Part shown: piece after piece, positions 26,555-35,274 of the stretch
How the letters are laid out: every line of letters begins with the position of its first letter
How positions within the stretch are numbered: position 1 is the stretch's first letter
Origin: Streptomyces sp. WMMB303
Lineage (GTDB): Bacteria; Actinomycetota; Actinomycetes; Streptomycetales; Streptomycetaceae
Length of the DNA: 64,000 nt
Direction: 5' to 3'
Assembly (NCBI RefSeq): GCF_029351045.1
Contig: NZ_JARKIN010000001.1
Coordinates: 3,894,501 to 3,958,500, forward strand
The notes under the pieces: model-generated
Database searches by the model: none
The model's input: the letters and a program-made list of their open reading frames with translations, nothing else
Told to the model about the DNA's origin: nothing
Program-made: the position numbers and the translations under genes

Positions 26555-27478
26555 ATGACCGGGCCCAACCCTGCCGAACGCCTTGTCGACCTGCTGAACC
26601 TGGAAGAGATCGACCTCAACATCTTCCGGGGCAGGAGCCCCAGGGAGTCCCTCCAGCGGGTCTTCGGCGGCCAGGTCGCCGGGCAGGCGCTGGTGGCGGC
26701 GGGCCGCACGGTGGACGAGGACCGCCCCGTGCACTCGCTGCACGCGTACTTCCTGCGACCGGGGATTCCCGGTGTGCCGATCGTGTACCAGGTCGAGCGG
26801 GTCCGGGACGGGCGCTCGTTCACCACTCGTCGCGTGATCGCCGTCCAGCGGGGCCGCACGATCTTCAATCTCACCGCCTCCTTCCATGTGAGGGAACCCG
26901 GCTTCGAGCACCAGATGCCGATGCCCGAGGTGCCGGATCCCGAGAGCCTGCCGCGCCTCGCCGATGAAGTGCGCCAGCAGCTGGGCGCCTTGCCCGAGCC
27001 GCTGGAGCGGATGGCGCGTCGGCAGGCTTTCGACCTTCGCTACGTGGACCGGCTCCGGTGGAGCAGCGAGGAACTGGCGGGGGCCGAGCCGCGCAGCGCG
27101 GTGTGGATGCGGGCGATGGGCTCACTCGGCGGCGACCCGCTCGTCCACACCTGCGCGCTCACCTACGCCAGCGACATGACCCTGCTGGACGCGGTACGGC
27201 TTCCGATCGAACCCCTGTGGGGTCCGCGCAGCTTCGATACCGCCTCGCTGGACCACGCCATGTGGTTCCACCGCCCGTTCCGGGCCGACGAATGGTTCCT
27301 CTACCAACAGGAGTCCCCCATCGCCACCGGTGCGCGCGGTCTGGCACGTGGCCAGATCTTCGACCGGAAGGGCAACCTGATCGTTTCGGTGATGCAGGAG
27401 GGCCTGTTCCGCCCGCACAGCCCGGAGCCGGAGACCTCTTCCAGCGGGGAAGCCCGAGGAGAGACGCCCGCACGCTGA
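26555..27478 (+). CDS. tesB: Acyl-CoA thioesterase II (TesB)
   Basis: Product of 307 residues, double-hotdog thioesterase hydrolysing medium- to long-chain acyl-CoA to free acid and CoA. Family motifs are present: FGGQVAGQAL in the first hotdog, HSLHAYFLRPG, RDGRSFTTRRV, and in the second SLDHAMWFHRPFRADEWFLY followed by SPIATGARGLARGQIFDRKGNL. Length is slightly above the roughly 285 of E. coli TesB because of a Ser/Glu-rich tail. ATG at 26555 follows GAGAGG. Confidence 0.92.
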   Translation: MTGPNPAERLVDLLNLEEIDLNIFRGRSPRESLQRVFGGQVAGQALVAAGRTVDEDRPVHSLHAYFLRPGIPGVPIVYQVERVRDGRSFTTRRVIAVQRGRTIFNLTASFHVREPGFEHQMPMPEVPDPESLPRLADEVRQQLGALPEPLERMARRQAFDLRYVDRLRWSSEELAGAEPRSAVWMRAMGSLGGDPLVHTCALTYASDMTLLDAVRLPIEPLWGPRSFDTASLDHAMWFHRPFRADEWFLYQQESPIATGARGLARGQIFDRKGNLIVSVMQEGLFRPHSPEPETSSSGEARGETPAR

Positions 27479-27535
27479 GCGAGCACCTCTGCGCCTCGCC
27501 GGTACGCGGGTCGGACGGGCCGCCGCGCGGCCGGT

Positions 27536-28531
27536 TCAACCGGCTGTTCGTGCCCAGGGCCTCGGCCTGCGGCGACGCAGCAGAGTCCACCGGCGCCGCG
27601 GGCCGGGAGACGAGGGCGATCCCGCTACAGGCCGCGCAACCCCGGGGTGGGGCCGCCCTTCCCCGGGGGCGGCGCCCGAGGGGCGGCCGGTGCGGCCCTC
27701 CGCAGATCCGGAGCCCGGCTCGCGAGCACCGCGAGTGGCGCACGCCGCGGGAGCCTCAGCGGCCCTGGCGGTCTCCAGGTCGGCGTCCAGCAGGAAGCGA
27801 TACCAGCGAATCTCCTCGGCGCCCTCGGCCAGGCACACGTCCTCCAGGACGTCCCGAGTGGCCTCGGCGGCGCTGCGGACTTCCAGAAATCCGGGCCGCA
27901 GCGCCCTGAGCCTGGCACGTTCACCCGAGTCGGGCACGGCTTCGGCGAGCACCGCGTCGTCCAGCACACTCGCCCGCACCGCGGCCCGCTCCCAGTGATC
28001 AGCGGCATGCCGGGTGAGCTGCCCCACCCGACGACCCCGCCAGCGCCGGGCGCGGTGGTCGGTGCCGGCCTCCAGCCCGGCCCGCAGTCCGGTGGGGAGG
28101 TGACCGGTGAGCAGTTGAGGATTGTTCTCCGCGAAGTCCCGGAGCTCTTCGGCGAGATAGAGCCAGACGACCGAGCGGTATCGGTTCACATAGAAACTGA
28201 CCGGCGCGAAGCAGCCCGCCCTGGCGAGCCGCGCGCACCGGGACGGGCTGATGTCCAGCAGCGCGGATGCCTCCCGCACCCCCATCACGCGCAGCCGCTC
28301 GCGCAGCATCCCGGGGAATCCCGAAGAGGCCTTGATCCGCTCCACTTCCGCCCGGGGCACCCGGCGCGCCCCACCCTCCGGTCCCGGCACGGTACGCACC
28401 TCTTCGATCTGGACCGCCAACTCGAACTCCCTGGGGCGCAGCCCCAGTTCCCGCGCGGCCGTACGCAGGCCCACGTCGGTCGTCTCCCGGAGTGGAGCCG
28501 GCGTGCGGTGCTCCATGGGCTGGTGTCGCAT
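27536..28531 (-). CDS. DUF6397-like DNA-binding-type protein
   Basis: Product of 331 residues. I recognise it as a Streptomyces-restricted family (DUF6397) of unknown function. The N-terminal 120 residues contain two helix-turn-helix-like segments: TTDVGLRTAARELGLRPREFELAVQ and MGVREASALLDISPSRCARLARAG, followed by FYVNRYRSVVWLYLAEEL. The central part is charged and helical; the last 80 residues are Gly/Arg/Pro-rich and end in a highly basic stretch. ATG at 28531 follows GGGGGAT. It sits head to tail downstream of a roadblock gene 87 bases away. The HTH-like segments suggest DNA binding; this is inference. Confidence 0.72.
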   Translation of the reverse strand: MRHQPMEHRTPAPLRETTDVGLRTAARELGLRPREFELAVQIEEVRTVPGPEGGARRVPRAEVERIKASSGFPGMLRERLRVMGVREASALLDISPSRCARLARAGCFAPVSFYVNRYRSVVWLYLAEELRDFAENNPQLLTGHLPTGLRAGLEAGTDHRARRWRGRRVGQLTRHAADHWERAAVRASVLDDAVLAEAVPDSGERARLRALRPGFLEVRSAAEATRDVLEDVCLAEGAEEIRWYRFLLDADLETARAAEAPAACATRGAREPGSGSAEGRTGRPSGAAPGEGRPHPGVARPVAGSPSSPGPRRRWTLLRRRRPRPWARTAG

Positions 28532-28618
28532 ACGGTCATCCCCCGTCGCTCGTCCCTCACCTTGCGTGACAACGACGGTAGCCCGGGGCGAAGAATCCCG
28601 CCGAGCCTGTGGAAAACC

Positions 28619-29026
28619 CTAGGGACGCGCAGGTCGGTCGCCGTTCCGGGCGGCCAGCCCGAGATGTTCGCCGACACGGTTGACCAGCAGCGTCATCTCG
28701 TAGGCGACCTGCCCGATGTCCGCTTCGGCCTCCGCCAGGACGCACAGGCAACTGCCGTCCCCCGCCGCCATCACGAAGAACACGCCCTCGTCGAACTCGA
28801 TCATGGTCTGGCGCACCCGTCCGGCCTTGAAATGCTGCCCGGACCCCTTGGCCAGGCTGTGGAGTCCGGAGGAAACCGCGGCCAGGTGTTCCGCGTCCTC
28901 GCGCTCGAGGTCGTGGCTGCTCCCCGTCACGAGCCCGTCGTTGGAGAGGACCAAAGCGTGCCGGACCGATGAGATCCGCTTCGTGAGGTCGTCCAGCAAC
29001 CAGTCGAGTCCCGTGTTCAGTGCCAC
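28619..29026 (-). CDS. Roadblock/LC7-domain protein (CvnB-like)
   Basis: Product of 135 residues with the roadblock fold seen in CvnB proteins of Streptomyces conservons: start ALNTGLDWLLDDLTKRI, then HALVLSNDGLVTGSS, HLAAVSSGLHSLAKGSG and GDGSCLCVLAEAEADIG. CvnB normally lies between a sensor kinase (CvnA), a DUF742 protein (CvnC) and a GTPase (CvnD); none of these is adjacent here, so it is a solitary copy. The GTG at 29026 follows AAGGGGG with good spacing. It may regulate a distant Ras-like GTPase; no partner can be named. Confidence 0.86.
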   Translation of the reverse strand: MALNTGLDWLLDDLTKRISSVRHALVLSNDGLVTGSSHDLEREDAEHLAAVSSGLHSLAKGSGQHFKAGRVRQTMIEFDEGVFFVMAAGDGSCLCVLAEAEADIGQVAYEMTLLVNRVGEHLGLAARNGDRPARP

Positions 29027-29106
29027 GACGCGCCCCCTTTTCCTCGGCATCTGCCGTGCCACCCTTACCCACGAGAGCACAGTCAGCAACCATGAGGTGG
29101 TTATCT

Positions 29107-29138
29107 GTTGCGCACAGTTACTCCCCTGTCGCAACTGT
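29107..29138. promoter_or_regulatory. Interleaved inverted repeats in divergent gap
   Basis: Between the roadblock gene and the methyltransferase gene, GTTGCG (29107-29112) faces CGCAAC (29130-29135) and, interleaved with it, ACAGTT (29114-29119) faces AACTGT (29133-29138). The surrounding 60 bases are AT-rich for this genome, as expected for a divergent promoter and operator. Confidence 0.4.
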
Positions 29139-29209
29139 CACAGAGGTAACGACAGACCGAGCCCGAATCACCTCTGCCGAAGTCGCCTCCGGAGCGGGAG
29201 ACTAGGACG

Positions 29210-29824
29210 ATGGCACACGACCTGGCAGAGGATCGGGAGGCGGTCCGGGCATTTTTCGAGGAGCGGGCCGCCCGTTGGGACGCACGGTTCCCCGACGACG
29301 GACCCGCCTACACCGCGGCCGTGGCCGAAATCGGGCTGCGTCCGGGCGACGCCGTACTCGACGCGGGGTGCGGTACCGGACGGGCGCTGCCCGCGCTGCG
29401 CGGCGCGGTGGGCCCGGAGGGGTCGGTACTGGGCGCCGACCTCACCCCGGAGATGCTGGAAGAGGTGGTGCGGGCAGGCCGGGACAGCGCCGCCCTCTTG
29501 CTCCTCGCCGACGTCGCCCGGCTCCCGTTGCGCGGGGATTGCCTGGACGCGGTGTTCGGCGCCGGGCTCATCTCCCACCTCCCCGGTCCGCAGCGCGGTC
29601 TGCGCGAACTGGCCCGCGTCGTTCGCCCGCACGGGCGGCTCGCACTCTTCCACCCGGTGGGCCGCGCCGCGCTGGCAGCCCGCCGGGGCCGACAGCTCAT
29701 GCCGGACGATATCCGGGCCGAGCCGCGGCTGCGGACGCTGCTCGATGCCACCGGCTGGCGGCTGATGTCCTTCGCCGACGAGGACGACAGATACCTGGCG
29801 CTGGCGGAGCGACAGCCCCGATGA
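29210..29824 (+). CDS. Class I SAM-dependent methyltransferase
   Basis: Product of 204 residues with the Rossmann-like methyltransferase fold: motif I VLDAGCGTGRALPAL, acidic loop GADLTPEML, motif IV-like FGAGLISHLPGP and post-motif RPHGRLALFHP. It belongs to the small-molecule (UbiE/Methyltransf_11) type. Substrate unknown. It is divergent from the roadblock gene, with an operator-like repeat in between. Confidence 0.88.
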   Translation: MAHDLAEDREAVRAFFEERAARWDARFPDDGPAYTAAVAEIGLRPGDAVLDAGCGTGRALPALRGAVGPEGSVLGADLTPEMLEEVVRAGRDSAALLLLADVARLPLRGDCLDAVFGAGLISHLPGPQRGLRELARVVRPHGRLALFHPVGRAALAARRGRQLMPDDIRAEPRLRTLLDATGWRLMSFADEDDRYLALAERQPR

Positions 29825-29902
29825 GGCCCGGTGCCGGAACGGGCGAACCGGTCCGGCGCCCCGGCGGAGCGGCACCGATGGAACGGGCCGGGGGTGCCGC
29901 GC

Positions 29903-30826
29903 TCAGGCGTGCGGGTCGCGGGACTCGGCCGCCGCCCGCCGCCCGGGGCAACCCGAGCCGGCCGGGCCGCCTTGGGCGGGAAAGACCCCCAGGTCAGCGA
30001 TGCGGAAGCCGTTCGGGTAGCCGGGGTAGCCCCGGATCTCCGGATTCTGCCTGGCATAGTGCGGCCGTCGGCGCGGCGGCAGCAGGCGGACGCCCCGGCC
30101 GCGGAGTCGCAGCGCTCCCCGGGTCAGCCGCCGGGCGAATGCGCCCGGCTCCGGGTAGCGGAACGCCCGCAGCAAGGCGTCGTCGAGCAGCGCGAGGCTC
30201 GCACCGCGCACCACGGGGGCGAGCGGGCGCGGATACCAGGACGCCATCAGCTCCAGGGTGGCGTCGGAGACCTTCCGCGCCGCCTCGTCCCAGCCGAAGT
30301 GCTCCGCCTCGTAGCGGTCGAGGAAGCGCTCGAACTCCGCATAGCTGCCGGGGATCTCCTTGATGCCCATGCGCCGCCCGAGGGTGCGGTAGTAAGTGCT
30401 GACGGCACGCAGTTCGTGGCCGGTGAGACGACGCCAGCCGAACGCGTCGAGCCAGCGCTTGGGCATGACGACGAAGGTGCACAGCACATAGCGCATGTCG
30501 TCGTCACTGATGTCGTAGGCGTGGTGCATCTGGTTGATCCGGCGCACCGCGGTGCGCCCCTGGGCACTGTCGAAGCCGTGCTCGACGACGGCGTCCAGCA
30601 GAAGCGCGGTGTCGTCGTAGCGCTTCTGCGAGCGGTCGGTCAGCTCCGCGGTTGCGGCCAGGAGCCTGCCGATGCTCGGCACTGCGTACGTGCGGTACAG
30701 GGCGAGTTCGAGGGCACGGGTGAAGTCCCACGGGAACTCGTATGCCGCGATCAGGCGGTAGATCTCATGCGCGTCCTGCTCCGGGTCGAGCCGGAGGATG
30801 TGGCTGAGCCGTTCGTAGCGGCGCAC
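29903..30826 (-). CDS. Oxygenase MpaB family protein (DUF2236)
   Basis: Product of 307 residues, all-helical, matching the MpaB/latex-clearing-protein-related DUF2236 family: PWDFTRALELALYRTYAVPSI, INQMHHAYDISDDDMRYVLCTFVVMPKRWLDAFGWRRLT and YEAEHFGWDEAARKVSD. Conserved His residues of the helical core, including the His-His in MHHAYD, are present and in relatives bind heme b. Fungal MpaB cleaves an isoprenoid chain; the bacterial substrate is unknown. GTG at 30826 follows GAGGAG. The C-terminal 40 residues are variable and Gly/Pro-rich. Confidence 0.82.
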   Translation of the reverse strand: MRRYERLSHILRLDPEQDAHEIYRLIAAYEFPWDFTRALELALYRTYAVPSIGRLLAATAELTDRSQKRYDDTALLLDAVVEHGFDSAQGRTAVRRINQMHHAYDISDDDMRYVLCTFVVMPKRWLDAFGWRRLTGHELRAVSTYYRTLGRRMGIKEIPGSYAEFERFLDRYEAEHFGWDEAARKVSDATLELMASWYPRPLAPVVRGASLALLDDALLRAFRYPEPGAFARRLTRGALRLRGRGVRLLPPRRRPHYARQNPEIRGYPGYPNGFRIADLGVFPAQGGPAGSGCPGRRAAAESRDPHA

Positions 30827-30963
30827 GCGGAGTGCTCCTCTCCCTCGGATCCTGGCGTGGTCACGGAGGTGTTTCGGCTGTCCCTCGTGGACGCGTTCCA
30901 TCTGTCGCCTCCGGACTCCGGGGGCTATCGTCACCGAGATCCACCAGGAACGGGAGGTCATCG

Positions 30964-31749
30964 GTGGCTGCGGAAGAGGAAGATTCGCTCTATGTGCTGA
31001 CTGCCGTGCTGCTGACGCCCGCACAGTTCCCCAGTGTGCTTGCGGACGACTACCCGGCCGCCTGCGCCGCACTGGACCTGGAGCCCTATGCCGAGGGGTA
31101 CGGCCTCGTGCTGGGACAGGACGGGGCCGGTGCCCGATGGACCGTGGTGACGGAGGAGGTCCCGCAGGTGGCGTGTGCCATCGCGGCCTGGGACTGCGGT
31201 ATGGAAGCGGAGCTCTCCCCGGACGAGCGGGACATCGTCGCGGTGCTGCCCGGGTGGCCGCTGGCACTCGCGGTCTCCGCGCCCGGTCTGCCCGAGCCGC
31301 ACGACCCGTCCCTGGAAGGGGAGCCGGCGGACGCCGGGCCCTTGCTCACTCCGCCGGACACCTCCGGCTGGGGACCGGCGCAGCGACGGCTGGGGGCGGA
31401 CGAGATAGCGCTCCAGTGGGCGCAGTGGCGGGACCAGGTCGACGACGAGGTGGAGTTCGTGGAGTCGGGCGGCGGGCCCGCCGCACCGGTGCGGCGGGTG
31501 CTGGAGGAGGTGCGGGCCTATCTGGCGGCGCCCCCGCCCCCCGGGCGGATACGGTCCGCGTTCGCCTCGGGCGACTCCCGCACCCTGCGGGCGGACGGGC
31601 CTGGCTGGAGCATGGTGGCGCGCACCGACGACATCGCGTTCGTGCTGCTGGACGAGGCGCCCGGAGAAGTGCTCCCGGTCGGCCGCGGCCGCGAACTGCC
31701 CGAGCTTCTCACGGCCCTGGACGGGATCGCGCTGCGCCCGGCGGCGTGA
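30964..31749 (+). CDS. Conserved-looking hypothetical protein
   Basis: Product of 261 residues that I do not recognise. It is acidic, with no signal peptide, membrane segment or catalytic motif. Segments of regular alpha/beta pattern (ALDLEPYAEGYGLVLGQ, VVTEEVPQVACAIAAWDCG, GPGWSMVARTDDIAFVLLDEAPGEVLPVGRG) flank a Pro-rich linker near residue 110. GTG at 30964 with GGGAGG upstream gives confidence that it is translated. It is divergent from the MpaB-family gene. Confidence 0.75.
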   Translation: MAAEEEDSLYVLTAVLLTPAQFPSVLADDYPAACAALDLEPYAEGYGLVLGQDGAGARWTVVTEEVPQVACAIAAWDCGMEAELSPDERDIVAVLPGWPLALAVSAPGLPEPHDPSLEGEPADAGPLLTPPDTSGWGPAQRRLGADEIALQWAQWRDQVDDEVEFVESGGGPAAPVRRVLEEVRAYLAAPPPPGRIRSAFASGDSRTLRADGPGWSMVARTDDIAFVLLDEAPGEVLPVGRGRELPELLTALDGIALRPAA

Positions 31750-31879
31750 CAGCATCACCCGGCGACCCCACCCGACCGGCGTTCATCGGCCCAGGGGCAC
31801 GAGGGCATAGGTTCGCACGGCACCCCGGTCATGCCCTGCCGCGAGCGCCGGGGCAGGGCCCGTGGCGGGCCGACAACGG

Positions 31880-32062
31880 TCAGCGGTCCAGCTCCTTGCG
31901 GCTGACTCTGCGCAGCCTCCTGCGCTGCGAGGGATCCAACGCCAGGTATGCGACCGCGGGGACGCCCACGATCACCAGCAGTGCGATCCAGAACGACGTC
32001 AGCCACCACAGCAGCAGCCCGACCGCCACCCCGCCGACGGCGATCTTCGCTCGGTTGGTCAT
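31880..32062 (-). CDS. Small two-helix membrane protein
   Basis: Product of 60 residues: a short basic start, one long hydrophobic stretch (KIAVGGVAVGLLLWWLTSF then WIALLVIVGVPAVAYLAL) that can form two helices, and a very basic tail (PSQRRRLRRVSRKELDR). The start at 32062 is preferred over 32068 because GAGGAGG then stands seven bases before the ATG. Function unknown; such proteins are common and short in Streptomyces. It is divergent from the SNF2 helicase gene. Confidence 0.7.
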   Translation of the reverse strand: MTNRAKIAVGGVAVGLLLWWLTSFWIALLVIVGVPAVAYLALDPSQRRRLRRVSRKELDR

Positions 32063-32254
32063 CCTCATACCTCCTCCGCACCCGCGGGGCGCCCTCTGTC
32101 ATCCAGTCCGGCAGCTCCGCCTCTCCTTCCATTGAACGCCATCCGGGCACGGCGGGTTCCCTCCCGCGCGGGCGGACGCCGCGTGCCGCGGGATTCACCG
32201 GTACGCGGCGTCCGGCCCCCGCGTGCTGTACCCTCGGCCGCCCCCACTCACTAA

Positions 32255-32264
32255 TCAAATTTGA
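32255..32264. promoter_or_regulatory. Perfect AT-rich palindrome before the SNF2 gene
   Basis: TCAAATTTGA is a perfect 10-bp palindrome in an AT-rich island 17 to 26 bases before the GTG of the SNF2 helicase gene and overlapping its probable leader (GAGG follows directly). It could be an operator. Confidence 0.3.
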
Positions 32265-32280
32265 GGAATGCATCAGCACT

Positions 32281-35274
32281 GTGGCAGCGACCCTGACAAC
32301 CGCCCCCCGGATGTCCCAGCTCACCGACTGCGTGGCCGTCTTCCTGCCCGCGGACCCGCCACGCCGGTCCCGTGTCGCCTTCCGGCTCCCCGAAGGGGCC
32401 GTGCAGCACCCCGCCGCACCTGATGCGGCGCCGTCCCACACCCACGGAGCCGACCGCGGGCCTCATGCCGATTCCCTCGAACTGACAGTTGTCGTTCCGG
32501 TCGGCGGTGGCGCGGAGACCCGCACGGTGCCGGTCCTCGCCCTCCCCGTGACGGCGGCCCTTCCCGTACTCACCAGAGCCCATGCCGCACGCCAGGAGGG
32601 GGGAGCGGGGCCGACCACGGCATTCTGGGGCGCAGCCGCGCTGTTCGCCCTCCGGCTGACCGCCGAGGGGCGACTGCGGCCGGGAGTGACTCCGGCCGGC
32701 TACGACGCCTGGAGCCTGGGCCCGCTCACCGGTGAGGACCGCAGCGCGCTGGAGGAACTGGCCGCCGCGATGCCTCCGGACGCCCATGCAGTGCCGCTGC
32801 CCGGAGGCGGTCCGTTGCGCATGCCGGAGCCCGGCTCGCTGCTGCTCGCGTTCCTGGGCGCGGTCGCGGACGGCCTGCCGCGCACTCCTGCCGCGGCGGT
32901 CGCCGCAGGAGCGGCCGCGTTCACCGGTGACGAGCCCGTCGCAGTGCCGGAGCTGCGGCCCTGGGCCGCGGAAGTGGCCGCCGGTATCGACGGGGGGCTG
33001 GGCCTTTCGCTGCGGATCGAGATCGAGAGTCCGCATGTCCTTGGCGCGGAGACGGAACGCAGCGGAGTGCTCACCGAAGAGCAGACCGGCCCCGTCTTCC
33101 GGGGAGTGCTGCAACTGCACGTGCCTGCCGACCGCGCGCTGGTCGCCGACGCCGCGGCGGTCTGGGCGGGCACCGCACCCCTGACGGAACGATTCGGCCC
33201 ACAGGCGCGCACGGACGCGCTCCTCGCGCTGCGGCGCGCGGCCGCTGCCTGGGCACCCCTCACCCCGCTGCTGTCGGCGGCGGTGCCCGACTCGCTCGAA
33301 CTCGCCGACGAGGAGGTGGCCGAACTGCTGGGCACCTCGGTTCCGCGTGCCCTGGCCGACGTCGGCCTCCAGGTGCACTGGCCGCGAGAGTTCGCCCGGT
33401 CGCTCACCTCCCGCGCCGTGATCGGCCCGGACGGCGAAGCCGATCCCTCCGGCGGCGGCAGGCAGAACCCGCACCGCCGGGGAGTGCCCTCCCGGCTGGA
33501 TCCCGACACGCTGCTCCGCTTCGACTGGCGCTTCGCCATCGGCGACCAGGAGGTGACACGCGCCGAACTCGACCGCCTGGCCGAGGCGGGGCGCCCGTTG
33601 GTGCGGCTGCGCGACCAGTGGGTGCTCGTGTCTCCGCAGGAGATCGCAGCCGCCCAGCAGCGCAAGGACCGCAAAGTGGGCACGCTGGAGGCACTCGACG
33701 CCGTCCTCACCGGCGCGGCCGACACCAAAACGGCCGACAGGGAAGCCGCACGTGTCGAGGTCGAGGCCACCGGCTGGCTGGAGACGCTGCGGGAGCGGCT
33801 GTCGGATCCGGAGCGGCGCGAGGAGCCCCCGCTGCCTCCGCCCGCCGAACTGAGGGCTACGCTGCGCGACTACCAGTTGCGCGGTCTGGACTGGCTGCAC
33901 CGGATGACATCACTCGGCCTCGGCGGCTGCCTCGCCGACGACATGGGTCTGGGCAAGACACTCACGCTGATCGCGCTCCACCTGCGCCGGCAGCACGTCG
34001 AGGGCTGCGGCGGACCGACCCTGGTGGTGTGCCCCGCGTCCCTGGTGGGCAATTGGCAGCGGGAGATCGAGCGGTTCGCGCCGGACACTCCGGTACGCCG
34101 CTACCACGGACCGAACCGCTCGCTGGAGGGGCTGCGCGGGGCCGAGTTCGTACTGACGACGTACGGCACGATGCGACTGGACGCCGCTCGCCTGGTTCCC
34201 GCAGACGGTGGGTCCTGGGGCATGGTCGTCGCGGACGAGGCCCAGCACGTCAAGAACCCGTTCGCAGCCACCGCCAGGGCCCTGCGCACGATCCCGGCAC
34301 GAGCGCGGGTGGCACTGACGGGAACGCCGGTGGAGAACAACCTCTCCGAGCTGTGGGCGGTGCTCGACTGGACCACCCCGGGGCTCCTGGGCCGCCTCGG
34401 TACCTTCCGCAGACGCTACGCCGACGCGGCCGAGGGCGGCGACCCGGTGGCCGCGCAGCGGCTCGCACGGCTCGTGCGGCCGTTCCTGTTGCGGCGGCGC
34501 AAGACGGATCCGGGGGTCGCGCCCGAACTCCCGCCGAAGACCGAGACCGACCGTGCGGTCGCCCTGACCCCGGAACAGACGGGTCTGTACGAGGCCGTGG
34601 TGCGCGAGAGTCTGGAAGCGCTGAAGGGCACCGACGGGTTCGAACGGCGCGGCCTGGTGGTCGAACTGCTCACCTCGCTCAAGCAGATCTGCAACCACCC
34701 AGCGCAGTACCTGAAAGAGCACGGCGGCCGGCTGTCCGGACGCTCGGGAAAGCTGGAACTGCTGGACGAACTGCTCGACGTCCTGCTGGCGGAGGGAGCC
34801 TCCATTCTCGTCTTCACCCAGTACGTACAGATGGCCCGGCTGCTCGAACGTCACCTGGCCTCCCGGCACGTACCCACGCAGTGCCTGCACGGGGGCACCC
34901 CGCTGCCCCGGCGGGACGAGATGGTGCGCCGCTTCCAGGAGGGATCGGCACCGGTGTTCCTGCTGTCCCTCAAGGCCGCCGGTACCGGTCTGAACCTCAC
35001 GCGTGCGAGCCATGTCGTCCACTACGACCGCTGGTGGAACCCGGCGGTCGAGGCCCAGGCCACCGACCGCGCCCACCGCATCGGCCAGACCCGGCCCGTT
35101 CAGGTGCACCGGCTGGTCACGGAGGGAACCGTGGAGGACCGGATCGCCGACATGCTGCGGCGCAAGCAGGCCCTGGCGGACTCCGTACTGGGCACCGGCG
35201 GGGAGTCGGCGCTGACCGAACTGACGGACTCCGAGCTGGCCGAGCTCGTCGAACTGCGGAAGGTGGAGCGTTGA
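32281..35274 (+). CDS. SNF2/HepA-family DEAD/DEAH helicase with N-terminal DUF3670-type region
   Basis: Product of 997 residues. The first 500 or so form the helicase-associated (DUF3670-like) region. The SNF2 ATPase follows: motif I DDMGLGKT with Lys559, motif II DEAQ, TGTPVENN, LLRRRKTD, then the C-terminal RecA lobe with LVFTQYVQM, SLKAAGTGLNL and motif VI QATDRAHRIGQ. Swi2/Snf2 ATPases translocate on double-stranded DNA to displace proteins; bacterial HepA/RapA acts on RNA polymerase, though this subfamily is distinct. The GTG at 32281 is chosen; GAGG is 14 bases upstream, a long spacing. The stop overlaps the next start (TTGA). Confidence 0.92.
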   Translation: MAATLTTAPRMSQLTDCVAVFLPADPPRRSRVAFRLPEGAVQHPAAPDAAPSHTHGADRGPHADSLELTVVVPVGGGAETRTVPVLALPVTAALPVLTRAHAARQEGGAGPTTAFWGAAALFALRLTAEGRLRPGVTPAGYDAWSLGPLTGEDRSALEELAAAMPPDAHAVPLPGGGPLRMPEPGSLLLAFLGAVADGLPRTPAAAVAAGAAAFTGDEPVAVPELRPWAAEVAAGIDGGLGLSLRIEIESPHVLGAETERSGVLTEEQTGPVFRGVLQLHVPADRALVADAAAVWAGTAPLTERFGPQARTDALLALRRAAAAWAPLTPLLSAAVPDSLELADEEVAELLGTSVPRALADVGLQVHWPREFARSLTSRAVIGPDGEADPSGGGRQNPHRRGVPSRLDPDTLLRFDWRFAIGDQEVTRAELDRLAEAGRPLVRLRDQWVLVSPQEIAAAQQRKDRKVGTLEALDAVLTGAADTKTADREAARVEVEATGWLETLRERLSDPERREEPPLPPPAELRATLRDYQLRGLDWLHRMTSLGLGGCLADDMGLGKTLTLIALHLRRQHVEGCGGPTLVVCPASLVGNWQREIERFAPDTPVRRYHGPNRSLEGLRGAEFVLTTYGTMRLDAARLVPADGGSWGMVVADEAQHVKNPFAATARALRTIPARARVALTGTPVENNLSELWAVLDWTTPGLLGRLGTFRRRYADAAEGGDPVAAQRLARLVRPFLLRRRKTDPGVAPELPPKTETDRAVALTPEQTGLYEAVVRESLEALKGTDGFERRGLVVELLTSLKQICNHPAQYLKEHGGRLSGRSGKLELLDELLDVLLAEGASILVFTQYVQMARLLERHLASRHVPTQCLHGGTPLPRRDEMVRRFQEGSAPVFLLSLKAAGTGLNLTRASHVVHYDRWWNPAVEAQATDRAHRIGQTRPVQVHRLVTEGTVEDRIADMLRRKQALADSVLGTGGESALTELTDSELAELVELRKVER

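Noticed and set aside
22786..26874. Very long open minus-strand frame (about 1360 codons) opposite the DUF3516 helicase
   Set aside because: High GC keeps the antisense frame open; it has no domain-like sequence in the region opposite the helicase, while the plus-strand helicase has all motifs.
32268..32281. ATG at 32268 as the start of the SNF2 gene
   Set aside because: It is in a different frame from the helicase; the GTG at 32281 is in frame.
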